A stretch of 64,000 nucleotides of DNA from Ailurus styani (lineage: Eukaryota; Chordata; Mammalia; Carnivora; Ailuridae). Positions 1 through 11,370 of the stretch are shown piece by piece; positions within the stretch are counted from its first letter, which is position 1, and every line of letters starts with the position of its first letter. The notes under the pieces are model-generated. The model was given only the letters and a program-made list of their open reading frames with translations, was not told where the DNA came from and did no database searches. The stretch is from contig LNAC01000003.1 of the NCBI GenBank assembly GCA_002007465.1, positions 12,979,821 through 13,043,820 of the forward strand, written 5' to 3'. The position numbers and the translations under genes are program-made.

Positions 1-89
1 AAAGATGATAATAACACAAGCAGAAATGCAGTAAGTAAGTAATGTACACAATGGTGGGTTTACAGAGCCATGGGATTATTTGTAGTTAT

Positions 90-370
90 GATTTTAAGAT
101 ACAGGTCAGGGAAGAGTTAGCACTGGTGTTGTGGCTTGAAGGATGGGTACCATGGGTGGGTAAGGGTAAAAGAAGGAATTCCGGGCCATAAGAACAGTGT
201 GTGTGAGTGTACAGACTGATGGTCATACCAGGGGCGTCTGAGGAATAGAAACTGACTCAAGTAGAACAAAATGTAAACCACAGTAAGAGAGTTAGTATTA
301 AGACTGGAAATATATTTAGGGAAGAGATTGAATGTCTGAGTAAATAGTCTGCATTTTATTAAGATAAAAA
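90..370 (+). mobile_element. Old mammalian interspersed repeat relic (family unnamed)
   Basis: Diverged sequence with the phrases of a common mammal-wide repeat ('gaaggaattccgggcc', 'agtctgcattttatt'). The same family seems to recur at 51400-51790 and 57410-57890. No ends or target-site duplication are visible. Positions 1-89 and 371-759 show nothing recognisable. Confidence 0.35.
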
Positions 371-759
371 TAAGGGGTTACAGAGGTTGTGTTTTTATTA
401 ATAATGTTATTGTTTTTGTTCTGACTCTTTTTAACATGGCAAGTGTGTCAAGATTTCATGATTAGAAATACAATTTACCAAAAAACCTCATAGCAGTGTG
501 GAAGAAATGAAATGAAAAGAGATGAGGCAGTGATATTAATTAGAAGATTAAATATATGGATGAAAAATATTAAGACCCTAACCAGCATAGTAGCATGAGA
601 AAAGTGGGTAAAGGTTACTAAAAGACGTAAAGGTTACAAAAACGTCAGAATACTTAGAATTTATCAATAGACTGAAAGTAGGAGCAAACAAAGTCGGTTG
701 AATATAGCCCATGAGATACCAACACTAAGTTTCAAAGAAAAGTTATAGAAAAATTATGG

Positions 760-785
760 GATGAAGCAATTTTTATTTTATACAT

Positions 786-817
<32 letters not shown>

Positions 818-1098
818 AGATTTTATTTACTTATTTGACAGAGAGATTACAAGTAGACAGAGAGAGAGGAGGAAGCAGGATCCCTGCTGAGCAGAGAACC
901 CGATGTGGGCCTCGATCCCAGGACCCTGAGATCATGACCTGAGCAGAAGGCAGAGGTTTTAACCCACTGAGCCACCCAGGTGCCCAATACATTTATTTTT
1001 TTTAAATTTTTTTTTAAACTAGGCTCTACCCCCTGAAATCAAAAGCTAGACACTTAACCGACTGAGCTACCCAGCACCCTGAGATGAAGCAATTTTTA
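760..1098 (-). mobile_element. Short tRNA-type Can-SINE, split by a second SINE, with 16-bp TSD
   Basis: Outer element of a nest. Its tRNA-like part lies at about 998-1079 and ends 'actgagctacccagcaccc', the reverse complement of a Can-SINE head. It belongs to the short class that lacks the long CT-rich body. The target-site duplication gatgaagcaattttta is exact at 760-775 and 1083-1098. A full Can-SINE (791-986) sits in its T-rich tail, so this insertion is the older of the two. Confidence 0.85.
784..986 (-). mobile_element. Can-SINE (tRNA-Lys-derived), inner element of a nest
   Basis: Reading on plus: a TTTA tail, 'aaagattttattta', an AG-rich body, 'gatcatgacctgag', then 'ccactgagccacccaggtgccc', the reverse complement of the tRNA-derived head. 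The short duplication atacatttatt flanks it (780-790 and 987-997). It lies inside the tail of the SINE whose own duplication is at 760-775/1083-1098. Confidence 0.95.
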
Positions 1099-1110
1099 AA
1101 AAGAAGTTGT

Positions 1111-1279
1111 GGGATGCCTGGGTGGCTCAGTCAGTTGAGCGTCTGCCTTCGGCTCAGGTCATGATCCTGGGGTCCTGGGATCGAGCTCTGCATCGGGCTC
1201 CCTGCTCAGTGGGGAGTCCGCTTCTCCCTCTGCCCCTCATCTAGCACATGCTCTCTCACTCAAATACATAAAATCTTTT
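1111..1279 (+). mobile_element. Can-SINE, bear/seal-like older form
   Basis: The head 'gggatgcctgggtggctcag' is followed by 'tcagttgagcgtctgcc', 'ggtcatgatcctggggtcctggg' phrases and a short tail 'caaatacataaaatc'. The 'gttgagcgtctgcc' reading differs from the 'gggttaaagcctctgcc' form of the younger copies here. No clear target-site duplication was found. Confidence 0.93.
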
Positions 1280-2168
1280 TTTATTTTTAATATGTTAAAT
1301 TTCAAGTGTCATGGAGACATAAATGCAAGTCTTGTACTTTTAGCTAAGTGAAAACATGAAACTACTGAATGAGTTTGAATATGCTATCCATTATCCAAAT
1401 ATCTGAGCCCCGCACCTGAAAAGTTACAGAGTTCATAGAAGGCTGCAGACAATTATGTGTCAGGTGAACACACACTGTAGGTAATTTCTAGGGGTGTCAG
1501 TCATCTAATCAATCAACTGATTCGTGCAGAGCTTCTCTTGAGACCTGGCACTGTTTTTACATAATGAGCTGAAAGCGCATGATAGATCATGCTTCCAAAA
1601 ATTATGCTTAGCATTAAGCAGTTTGTTAAAAGTAAGTGAGGAATAGGATGGTGTACAAAACAAGGACTATGTCATTGGTGATCTAATATGACAGCTTGGA
1701 AGGGGGTTCCTTGATAAAGATGTAGCTCAGAAGTAGCTGTCTACTAAGGTCTCGATAGACTCTGGACATGACCGTGCAGGAACTTCCAGCGCATGGAGGC
1801 AGGTGGAGATCATGGAGATAGTGGGTTGGGAGAAAACTTAGAGAAATTTTATCTGATCATCTTAAATCTACCAACAGATTTTAAGGTAGCCGTTGCATCT
1901 TATATTTAAGTTGTATTATGAGGAATTCTAGGCATATCCACCTCCAAATATTATAAATATTATCCAGGCTCCTAGAAACAATAAAAAAAGAGGGGAGTGG
2001 GAACCTGCTTAGCTCTCTATTCCAATAGCTGAATGGCACTGCTGCGACCAAGGGTCAAAGCAAGAGGATATACATTTGTGGGAAAGGTCCTCAGTCCTTG
2101 CAGCAACTTCTTCAAATATCCATTCCTTGTGTTTCAAGAATTAGAAGTATAGAAAAGTTTTGATGTTC
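1280..2168. other. Unique sequence, nothing recognised
   Basis: No repeat signature, long open frame or clear regulatory motif was seen. Confidence 0.5.
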
Positions 2169-2629
2169 CTTTTTTAAAAAATGTTTATGTATTTACGTAT
2201 TTATTTATTTATTTATTTATTTAAGATTTTATTTATTTATTTGACACAGAGAGAGAGATTACAAGTTACTAGGCAGAAAGGCAGGCAGAGAGACAGGGAG
2301 AGGAGGAAGCAGGCTCCCTGCTGAGCAGAGAGCCCGATGCGGGCCTTGATTCCAGGACGCTGAGATCATGACCTGAGCCGAAAGCAGAGGCTTTAACCCA
2401 CTGAGCCACCCAGGCGCCCTACGTATTTATTTTTTGAGAGCGAGAGTGAGAGAGAGCGAGCATGGAGGGGAGGGACAGAGGGAGAGAGAGAAAGAGAGAA
2501 TCCCAAGCAGGCTCCATGCTCAGCTCAGTGCAGAGCCCGACGTGGGGCTCAATCTCACAACAGTGAGATCCTGACCTGAGCCAAAACGAAGAGTCAGTCG
2601 CTTAACCAACTGAGCCACCCAGCGCCCCC
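2169..2629 (-). mobile_element. Older Can-SINE split by a younger SINE
   Basis: Outer element. Its T-rich tail side lies at 2169-2193 and its body and head at 2433-2629, including 'gagatcctgacctgagcc' and 'actgagccacccagcgcccc'. It has the AG-rich 'agcatggaggggaggga' body of the older class. The approximate flanks 'gttccttttttaaa' and 'tagtccttttaaag' may be a decayed target-site duplication. A second SINE (2207-2419) interrupts the tail. Confidence 0.9.
2207..2419 (-). mobile_element. Can-SINE, inner element of a nest, 13-bp TSD
   Basis: Full-length minus copy from the TTTA tail through 'gacacagagagagagattac' to 'ccactgagccacccaggcgccc'. The exact duplication tacgtatttattt lies at 2194-2206 and 2420-2432, inside the tail of the surrounding older SINE. 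Confidence 0.95.
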
Positions 2630-2862
2630 TGCTAGTCCTTTTAAAGACTTTATTGGTCTATTGTATTGTTTGTCCTAGAGAAAAATTGATCTCGGTGTTT
2701 TTAACATTGAAAATCTATGTACATCCACATTTTAGTTTCTCTGGAACAACACGGTTGTGCTTCTGTGATGTAAGCTGGTGGTGGTGTGGTATACGAATCT
2801 TTACTTTTTCCTTAAAATACAATGTTTAATAATAACCTCGAAGGTGCTTTTCCAAAATTCAT

Positions 2863-3240
2863 GGTGTTAGGGGCTGAACTGTCCTCCTGAAGTTCAAATG
2901 TTGAAACCCTAATCCACAGTTCCTCAGAATGGGAATGTATGTGAAGCAGGATCTTTCAAGAGGTAATTAAGTTAAAATGAGTCGTTAGGGTGGGCCCTAA
3001 ATCCATATGACTGGTATCCTCATAAGAAGAGGAAATTTGGGCAGAGACAGGCACAGGGGGAAGAACATGTGAAGATGCAGGGAGGAGATGGCCGTGTAAA
3101 AGTTAAGGAGATAGATCTTAGAAGAAACCAATTCTGCTGCTACCTTGATCTTGGACTTCAAGCCTCCAGGATTGCGGAAAATAAATTTCTGTTATTTAAG
3201 CCACCCAATCTGTGGCCCTTTGTATGGCATCCCTAGCAAA
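2863..3240 (+). mobile_element. Solo LTR-like element, MaLR/ERVL-type
   Basis: Starts near 'tgttaggggctgaactgtcc', then 'gttgaaaccctaatcc', 'ctcataagaagaggaaattt', 'ccttgatcttggacttc', 'aataaatttctgtt', 'taagccacccaatctgtgg' and ends near 'cctagcaaactaata'. This is the familiar order of a widespread ancient mammalian LTR, including an AATAAA-type signal. The element class is well supported; the exact family is not. Confidence 0.75.
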
Positions 3241-3246
3241 CTAATA

Positions 3247-4442
3247 TGCATGGATAACAAAGATACAAGCTCTGAGCTGCCACTTCTCAAAAGAATGTAA
3301 GCATTGTGATCAAGACTTTCATATTCTTCAAATAAATGCCAATTTCCAGGAAAAAACTAGTTTCCCATCATCCCAAAAGGGCATTTTAGAAATTGTGTTC
3401 CGATTTAAACTTGTATGAGTATACAGAATGCAGTATTCTGGTATCGGTTTTCTAATTATCTCTAAGAAAAAAAATCAACATTATAAATGAAGCCACTGGA
3501 TTCTGGTCACCAGATAAAATGAACTTGTACATAGCCCAGTTTTGGTATAGGCTGGTCAAGTGGATTCCATGTCCCCTTACTCTGCAAACAGCCAATGATT
3601 CATCATAGAGTACTTTATTGGCATATCATGGTTGGGTTTACTCTTAGAATCCAAGGATTTCATTTAAGGAAGAAACTGATAAGCAAAGTGTATATCTCCT
3701 AGAACATTGTTGGAAAAAATGCATATTTAAAGAAAAAAGTATTTTTTCTCAAGGTAAAGAATGTGAATAAGCATATTTAACAATATGTTAGTAAGTCCTT
3801 AGCAAAAGCAACTTCTACAATGTAGGGATACATAGCTAATGTATTATAAAAGGATAAAATATTTTGGGGGAGTTACTTCTATCATGGAGTCAGATCTATC
3901 TGGAAGCTAAACCAGTCACCTAGACTTGTCTTTTCCTTTTGAAAGAACTGGTCCAGCATACTCTGTGATTATGGCTGGTTCTATTTCACTATTTTTTTTT
4001 CAGGAAGGCAGCCAAATTTCAGTACTTAATAATATTTATGGCTGAATTAAACCTCGCTTCCTATAGTTTAAACACCTTTCTTTTTAAAGCTCTTGTGTAT
4101 GCTCATTTTTAAATGTGATCTCTTGTTTACTTCAAAGCTAGTCTATAGACTATATCCTGTCTGAAGAAGCAGCTGGGATTTGGGGATTGTCTATCCAAGG
4201 GAATTTAGGAAATTCAGAATTTCAATATTCAAACATTCATTTCCTATGTAGTCTATATGGTATAATTCTGGGAAGTTTTGAATTTCCATTATTTCTTCTT
4301 TACCTCTCTATTGTAATTCTATATTCACTTATGTAATGATTTGATTACAGTTTGTCTCTCTTATATACTAGACTATACATGTTTTTGCTTAACATTGCCC
4401 AGAACTTGGCACAAGCACTCCAATATGTCTTGGTGTCTGTAT
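3247..4442. other. AT-rich unique sequence, nothing recognised
   Basis: No repeat signature or credible exon was seen. Confidence 0.5.
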
Positions 4443-4457
4443 AAGGTTTTACAATTA

Positions 4458-4568
4458 AAAAAAAAACTTTGTTATTAAAGCTAAGCTCTACACCCATTGT
4501 AGGGCTTGAACTCACAACCATGAGATCAAGAGTAGCCTGCTCTACTGTCTGAGCTGGCCAGGTGCCCC
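4458..4568 (-). mobile_element. Short tRNA-type Can-SINE
   Basis: A poly-A/T-rich tail side is followed by 'gggcttgaactcacaacca', 'gagatcaagagtagcctgc' and 'gagctggccaggtgcccc'. This is the short SINE class without a CT-rich body. Similar flanks 'aaggttttacaatta' and 'aagggtctacaaatta' look like a diverged target-site duplication. Confidence 0.85.
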
Positions 4569-4739
4569 AAGGGTCTACAAATTAATGAATAATGTTAAAT
4601 AAACTCTTCTTTGATCTCAATCTTCCTCCATGAAACATATTAATGTTGTGAAAAACAGATTGGAACAGGGGACAATATTTTGGTACTTCAGCTTATTATT
4701 CATCATTCATCATCTGATTTCCACTATAGGATATATACC

Positions 4740-5000
4740 TCAGGGTCATAATACTCTTCTCATTAAATATTTACTGTATAACTGGCATTGTGCAAAGCAT
4801 GTGTTGTGACACAAATCTTTTGAGGTCTGAACTATTACAACCTCTAATAAGTAAATAAACAAATAAACAAATAAAGAAAGAAAGGAGGATATTCATGCTC
4901 AGAATCTTTACAGTAATCTCTAAGACCACACATGTAAGAAATGGGGACAACACAATGGGAAATCGGGTCTGACTAAATCTACATCTCTGGAATCAATAAG
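4740..5000 (-). mobile_element. MIR/L2-like relic
   Basis: Pattern of a reversed old SINE/LINE: 'taactggcattgtgcaaagc', a region corresponding to the 'cacacagctagtaag' segment ('accacacatgtaag') and 'tcgggtctgactaaatctac'. It contains a short AAAT/AAAC tract at about 4850-4876. Strongly decayed. Confidence 0.45.
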
Positions 5001-5715
5001 CAAATTTCCATGTCAGCGTAGATGATTATTTTAAACAACTCTCCTCTTCTGTTCATTTTTTTGGGGGGGGGGTAGAGGTCATCTTTAACCCTTTATGATT
5101 CCAGCCATCCACAGAAGATTTCAGAGGTTAGGTCATCCCACTCTAGGAAAGATTACGTCCACTGATTTTCAAATGCCCTCCCAAACAGAATCAAATGAGC
5201 TAGAATAAAATAAAATCTGTATATAAGATCCAAAATGTCTGTGTAATAAGAGAAGTCATGGAAAGGAAAGTAAAAATTACACAAGTGTTGTAGGCAAACA
5301 ATTCTTTTGTAAGGCAAAGATTCTAAGATTTGGGTGATAACTGCATTCAGATATGGTTGGATTCCAAGATCATTCTTCCTACAGTAACCGAAAAATAATG
5401 TCATGTACTTATTTTAGAATTAAGGTGAAATAAAATTAAATGATGTTTAGAAGTTTTAATGGTCTTCTTGAGTTAGTAGAGTGTCAGGGTGTCTCAAAAC
5501 CACATTTGGTAAGCATGCTTTCCTATTTGTGGCATTTTAAAAAATCTATACACTTTCTAATCTTAAATAGACTAGAAAATATTGTTGATTTTAGAATAAA
5601 TTGGTGAAACTTTTCTTTTTCCTCTAATTTAAATTTAGAGTAACTTAGTGGACTAGTTGCTGAATATTTATATTAAAACTTGGGAGTACTTTTCTATCAG
5701 ATAAAAATTTTAGAC
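5001..5715. other. Unique sequence with a G-run
   Basis: Nothing recognised apart from a T-run followed by about ten G (about 5059-5072). Confidence 0.5.
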
Positions 5716-5730
5716 AAGATCTACATAAAA

Positions 5731-5916
5731 AATTTTTTAAAAGGTTTTATTTATTTATTTGACAGACAGCGAGAGAGGAACACAAACAGGAGTGGGAGAG
5801 GCAGAAGCAGGCTTCCCGCTGAGCAGGAAGCCCAATGTAGAACTTGATCCTGGGACCCTGGGACCATGACCTGAGCTGAAGACAGATGCTTAACGATTGA
5901 GCCATCCAGGTGCCCT
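5731..5916 (-). mobile_element. Can-SINE, 15-bp TSD
   Basis: Tail 'aaggttttatttatttattt', then 'gacagacagcgagagagg', 'ccatgacctgagctgaag', and the head complement 'ttgagccatccaggtgccc'. The exact duplication aagatctacataaaa lies at 5716-5730 and 5917-5931. Confidence 0.95.
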
Positions 5917-6015
5917 AAGATCTACATAAAATTAAAAGCAAATATTTAAAAAGAATAAAACATTTTTTTGTTTTTAAAACAAAATATAGAAATAGTTCAA
6001 TAAATACTATAAATA

Positions 6016-6221
6016 AGGGCATCTAGCTGGCTCAGTAGGTTAAGTACCTGGCTCTTGATTTTGGCTCAGGTCATGATTTCAGGGTAATTTTGTATGTGCT
6101 CTGTGTGGAGTTGGCTTGAAATTCTCCCTCTCTCCCTTGCCTTCTGCCCCTCCCTCCAATCACATTCTCTCCCTAAATAAATAAATAAATAAAGTCTTTA
6201 AAAATGAATGAGTGAATAAAC
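6016..6221 (+). mobile_element. Can-SINE, diverged, 14-bp TSD
   Basis: Head 'gggcatctagctggctcag', then 'ggctcaggtcatgatttcag', a CT-rich body and a (TAAA)n tail at 6175-6194. The exact duplication aaatactataaata is at 6002-6015 and 6222-6235. Confidence 0.92.
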
Positions 6222-6239
6222 AAATACTATAAATATAAA

Positions 6240-6420
6240 TATTGTTTCATTCAATCAACAAATACATGTTGTGCACACATTTATGACAGGGACTCTTCAA
6301 GGCACTGGTTATGGCCATCAGCACAACACACAATCTCTACTGGGGATTTCACATTGTGGAGCAGGGGGAATGTCAGAGAATAATCCATAATAAGTTAATT
6401 ATAGATAGTGATGTTTTGTA
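6240..6420. mobile_element. Old interspersed repeat (reversed L2-like 3' end)
   Basis: Contains 'cattcaatcaacaaatacatg' and 'gggactcttcaaggcactgg', the usual opening of a reversed L2-type 3' end ('attcaacaaatatttattgagc...ggcactg'). Decayed, so family and strand are uncertain. The same kind of sequence appears at 47585-47760. Confidence 0.45.
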
Positions 6421-6424
6421 TATA

Positions 6425-6610
6425 CTCACAAAAACCTAGGTTAGAATTCCAGCTTTACCTATTGCTGGCTCAGTGATATTGGGCAGTTAACTTAATATCT
6501 CAGAACCTCACATTTTTCATCCTCATCTGTATAGTGGAAGCAATTCTAGCTACTCTGGAACATCATTTTGCAGATTGAATAAGATCATCTACTCAACTAG
6601 AGGAGGAAAA
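6425..6610 (+). mobile_element. MIR
   Basis: Order fits MIR: 'gttagaattccagctttacc', 'ttgggcagttaacttaatatc', 'cctcatctgtatagtggaag', 'gattgaataagatcatc'. These correspond to the tRNA-derived front, the conserved core and the 'tcatctgtaaaatggg' segment. Confidence 0.75.
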
Positions 6611-7239
6611 ACTGCCCCCTCTTTTGGGTGGATATATTGGTAAATTGTTCTTCTCACTTCCACTACTTCCTGAGGCTACTGATCTTCAGATAACTGGTTG
6701 TCTACTTCAGTTTTCTTTGAAACTCTTACTGTTTGATTTCCTCCATTCATACATTCAGCATTTAGATAGGACAAGCAACTCCACAGAACCACCAGGGTGG
6801 CCACTTTTTTTTGACCGAGAGAATATTTTCATGAGCTTCAGTACTGGCAGCCAACAGACTCAAGACCAAAGAGGCATCAGAAGCTCTAAAGAAATTGACA
6901 ACAATGTTTACATATTATCTGGTGTCACTCACTTTTTTAGAGAAGTACTGAGGTCCAGAGAAATTTTCTGTTTTTATCACATGAATGTGTGGGCAGACTG
7001 AACTTGTGAAAAAGAGGTAATTCCAACTGATACTATTTTTTATGTGAACATAGCTAACATGAGCTGAAAAGTCCCACCAAGATTTTATAAACTGTAGGGG
7101 GAAGAACCTCCAAGATATTAAGCTGTATTTAAGATTAATTATGATTCTTTTCCTATATAGAATTATTTTTTATAATTCTGCATTAACTCTTCTAATTAGA
7201 GTACCTTACATATTTATTTTAGTTTACATTTTTCAAGCA
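6611..7239. other. Unique sequence, nothing recognised
   Basis: The 125-codon open stretch at 6624-7001 (+) has no recognisable domain, no clear splice context and no repeat identity. I read it as chance. Confidence 0.5.
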
Positions 7240-7425
7240 GATGTACATATATTAATTTGGTTCTCTCAAACCTGTAAGGTAGCTACATGCTGTGGTCCCA
7301 TTTTCAAAGAGAAGAAAAAGAAGTTCTGAGAATCTTGGTGATTTGCTCAAGGTCATTCATAATAAATGGCAATTAAGGCTTCTGTTGCTAGATTCTTTAT
7401 GCTCTATCTCAGTCTTTTTTCACAA
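7240..7425 (-). mobile_element. MIR, reversed
   Basis: Reads 'tcccattttcaaagagaag', 'tggtgatttgctcaaggtca' and 'aatggcaattaaggcttc', matching the reversed MIR core (threshold phrase 'gacttgcccaaggtca'). Confidence 0.65.
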
Positions 7426-8796
7426 ATTTGAGTGTTATGTTAACTGACCTCATAAAAGGAATCAACCAAACAAATGCTAACAATAATTTCCTTTTCCTAA
7501 ACAGGAAATATTTTATCACATAAACTTTCATTTACTATCATCACAATAGAATAATATATTCCAAATTAAAGGAAGCTGGCACCACACTGAAGAAAGAGAA
7601 ACAAACAAAAGGCGGAGAACTTACAGGGAAAGCCTGGTGTGAGGCATTCAGAGATAAACAGTCCTAAACTATAAGTAGTACCATAAAAACAAAATACACT
7701 GTGCAGAATTTTAATCCAAGCCTTTCAAAATTTTCCTTAGAAAAATGTAATACACTTTCTTCAATAATGCAAAAAGCAGATCTTCCAAGTTCAAGTGTCC
7801 ATTATGTATTAAAAGCAAAAAAAGGAAGACGTCATGATTTAAAAGGGACTGAAAGCTGCTGTTTGTACCAAGCACTATGAATCAACCCTAACCTGACCTT
7901 CACATGGAATATTTAATATCTAGCAGAGGACTTGGGCTTTGGACATCAAAATCTCATTTCAGATTACTGATCTGTGAAATTCTAGGAGACATTAGAAAAT
8001 CCCATGGAAGATAACAAATAACCAAAAGGAAATATCAGCAAACAAACCAACAGTGTATTTAATGGAGCATAAAAAACTGTTTTTAAATGTTCTGACTCAT
8101 TTATTGAACTTTAAGTCTCAGATTTGCTAAGAAAGCATTGAAAATGTAATACAATATTATATATTCTACTATAGAAAACTAGCGGATGATTTAAGGTAAC
8201 TAGAATATGTAAATATACATCTACATACCTATAAACAAACACAAGTATTTTAATATATTTTCTTAAGGAGATACAATAAGGCTCAACCACATTTTAAATA
8301 AAATAATCTTTAAGTTTCAAGGACCATCAATAGAGAAAAAAACATTACACCAGGATAATTATCATGAACTAAAACCATATCTTCAGTTACAGGAAAAGTA
8401 ATTAAATTACTGTTCTCATGCAAGTCCCCTCCCTACCCTCTAGTAAATTCACAAGGCTCACGACATAACTGAGAGGTAATTCAATTTATAATGACATCTT
8501 TATAGAATGATTAAGTCACTTTTTGACCTACATACGCCAAGGAGAATGTTGCCTTGTCAGAGTCAGCATTAACATTGAAGAAAACTGAGTAAGAATAATT
8601 TGAATTAGCCACGGTAAAGAAAAAGAACCCCACTCTCTGGGCCTATTCACTGCCTATTGTTGTTTATTGATTTGTCAACTTAAGTATAGTACTGATTTGT
8701 AGAGATGTTATTGCTTTATCTATGTGAAACTTAATGGCAAATTTGAATGCCTGTCTCGAAAAGTTATATTGCTAAAGAAGCCCAAAGATATGAGGT

Positions 8797-8820
8797 TGTG
8801 TGTGTGTGTGTGTGTGTGTG
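8797..8820 (+). repeat. (TG)12 microsatellite
   Basis: Uninterrupted TG dinucleotides. Confidence 0.98.
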
Positions 8821-9205
8821 GGAAAGTCAGATGAGTTCCTCTGATGTTATAGCATGGTTTATAGTATGTTCCCTTCAAGGTATTTCCTGAAGAACTGAAG
8901 TAAAGCAGAAGTATGTTAATGCTGTGATAGCAAACGAGTGGATATGACTGACCTGTGGTAAGCTTGGTTTGACCAATACCATGTCTTACTTTTCTTTTTC
9001 TTTTCAAATTTAATACTTCAGGGACATGCCTTTGGGTTGTTGGGGTTCGTAGCAGTCCCTGTTGTCTTATACTTAGTCCTCTTCCAAAGGGTTTGAAGGC
9101 ACATGAATTTTCAATCCTGTTTCTAGAGCACTGGACAAGAAGCCTAGTTCAGAGGGAATTAACACCAAGAACACTATGATTGCTGGAAAACCATTTAATC
9201 TTTTG

Positions 9206-9237
9206 ATGTGTGTGTGTGTGCGCACGTGCGTGCGTGC
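9206..9237 (+). repeat. TG/CG alternating purine-pyrimidine tract
   Basis: About seven TG units run directly into 'cgcacgtgcgtgcgtgc', giving 32 nt of strict alternation with several CpGs. Such tracts can adopt Z-DNA. Confidence 0.9.
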
Positions 9238-9545
9238 TTATAAACACCTTTGGATGTTTTATCCCTAGAAAGAGATGATAGCATGAATGAATGAGGAATA
9301 AAAGTTTTGGCTGAACTCATATATTTAGCAAATTCGTAGAGACTAAAATGTTCACATTTAAAATACTTAACATTTTGAACTACTCATTGAGTTCATATAG
9401 AATTCAAAGAAACATACTTTTGTTCTTCAAGTTCCTTTCCTCTAAATTAAAACACTTTCATTATTTAGCCAATTTTTAAAGCTACGCTATCCCATTTTTA
9501 ACTGCATTTTCTCATTTTACCACATTAGAGAAACGTTTCTGTGTA

Positions 9546-10150
9546 ATGCAAACAAATCCTTGGCCAAAGTCTTACTATTCCTTCCTGATATATTTGGTTG
9601 CAGAAGAGGTTCATTCTACTAAATATAAAATTCTCCAAGCCTTGTTTTCTAACGTCCCCTTCCGAAAAGAGCCTGGAAATGGGAGACTTCACGGCTCACG
9701 GCAGCACGCATGCAGTCAACACAAGAGGGTGAAAAACAGCCCAGCCCCATCTTCCCCCCATGCCTCCTCATGTATTATTAAAGTCCACAAAGCTTCCTGG
9801 ATTGCTGAACAAAGCTGACCGTCCACCACCAACAAATTCAATCCGTAGGCTTCTGAATGTTCGCCAAAGCTCTGTGTTGCCTGCGCATGGCAGATATAAT
9901 TGGCAAACTGAATGAAGAATTTCCTATTCTTATTAGGCAGTATTCCAGATAGAAGATAAGAAAAGCCTGAAGAGCTGAGCTGGCATGTTAAAAGGGCTCT
10001 GCTTTTCATATAACACTTATTACGAAGATGCAAATTTCCTCTCCTCTAGAAACGATGTTTATGGTTGCTTAGCAGACATTCCTTTAGCCGTTAGCAATTT
10101 GTCCTCAGTGTCTTAGTTTTCAATATTTTCCAACTCCATTTTGAGACAAT
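9546..10150. other. Unique block with raised CpG; candidate conserved element
   Basis: No repeat signature. CpG is notably more frequent than nearby ('aacgtccccttccgaaaag', 'cacggctcacggcagcacgc', 'gaccgtcc', 'ctgcgcatgg'). Also contains an octamer ATGCAAAT (10028-10035) and TAAT/ATTA sites. Open frames on both strands overlap without any known domain. Conservation cannot be tested from one sequence. Confidence 0.3.
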
Positions 10151-11029
10151 ACAATATGGTCTTCGCAGGATTCTCCCTAAGCATATATTTAACAAATATT
10201 CATATATCATAGCCTCAGTGTTGTATTGTTAGTATATACATACGTATATTTAAAATACCATATCCAAGGATTTGTCCTACTCAATGTTCATTTGACTAAC
10301 ACCTAGGTTAGAGAAAATGAATAGAATCATTGGATCAGACCCACATTTCCATCAGGTAATATCCCACAAAAGAAACACTAACTATCTATGCATTATTCTA
10401 GTTAGCCAATTGGTATGTAACCATTTTTTAAAAGGCATTTCGCTGATGTGTTTATATATGTTACTTTGTAACTTTGTCCTCATCAGTATATTTCATTTAT
10501 TGAATGAGGCATATCTGCTGTGCATATATGCTGTAAAAAAAATCACAAAGCTTTTACAAGGAAAAGAAAATATCTGTATGACGTTTGACTTTCATTCTCC
10601 AAGTTTCTTCCCTTGTGTTAGTCGATATTTGGTTTTTCTTCTAGAAAAGGTCAGTGAATATAAAGAAAAATCAAGTACATAATTATAGGATACACTGTTT
10701 AGATACCTTAAGTGTTTCACTGTTTTACTGTAACAGCTTTGAACTATTAATAATCAAGCTGACAACTAGATCTACTATTTCTGTTGAATTACTAAATTTT
10801 AGTTTATTATCAGATTAAAAGCAAACATACGCATAAGAACACAGTGGTTATAGAGACGAACTCACTGCTCATCAGGGCCACAGTATGTGTTGTGCGACAA
10901 CTTTGCAAAACACTACGAAGCCTGCAGATATTACTCTGTTCTAAAGGGCAGCTTTGTCATCATGGACATCAGAGTCAGAGAAGAGATGCCTAGCTTGCTA
11001 TTTAGCATACCAGGTTTCTTCTTAAGTCC
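10151..11029. other. AT-rich unique sequence, nothing recognised
   Basis: No repeat signature or credible exon was seen. Confidence 0.5.
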
Positions 11030-11370
11030 TGCCAGCTCCCTCTCTCCCTCTCCCCTTCTTTCCTTTGTCTCCCTCCCTCCCTCCATCTATGTGTCTGTGT
11101 TCCCTTTTGGTCTCCCTGAGCATGCGCCTTCCTCATCCTTAGTGTCCCTACAGCTACAGGTAGACCTTTCCTCTCTCCTTTGTCTCCTACGTTCCTCAAC
11201 AGATCTTTTTTCTCACCGCCACCCAGCTCCCTGACCACCTTCATCTCCTGTTCTCTTTGTCCTTCACTGTCCATCTTCGGAAACACCCCATCTCACATCC
11301 TCTTCTGTCTGTTCTCCAGTCTGTCCAGTTTCTCTCTCCTCCCCCTCTCTGCTCACCTCTCTCTTTTCTT
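11030..11370 (+). repeat. Pyrimidine-rich (CT) tract
   Basis: Long CT-biased stretch ('ctccctctctccctctcccc', 'ctccctccctccctcc' and similar). Open frames at 10887-11234, 11180-11491 and 11002-11286 (minus) result from this composition. Confidence 0.7.

Larger units (their letters stand above)
7426..9545. other. Unique AT-rich sequence with two TG tracts
   Basis: No gene or transposon signature was seen. Contains (TG)12 at 8797-8820 and an alternating purine-pyrimidine tract at 9206-9237, listed separately. Confidence 0.5.

Noticed and set aside
6624..7001. 125-codon open stretch, the longest in the window
   Set aside because: No domain, no splice context and composition like its surroundings. 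Chance frames of this size are expected in 64 kb.
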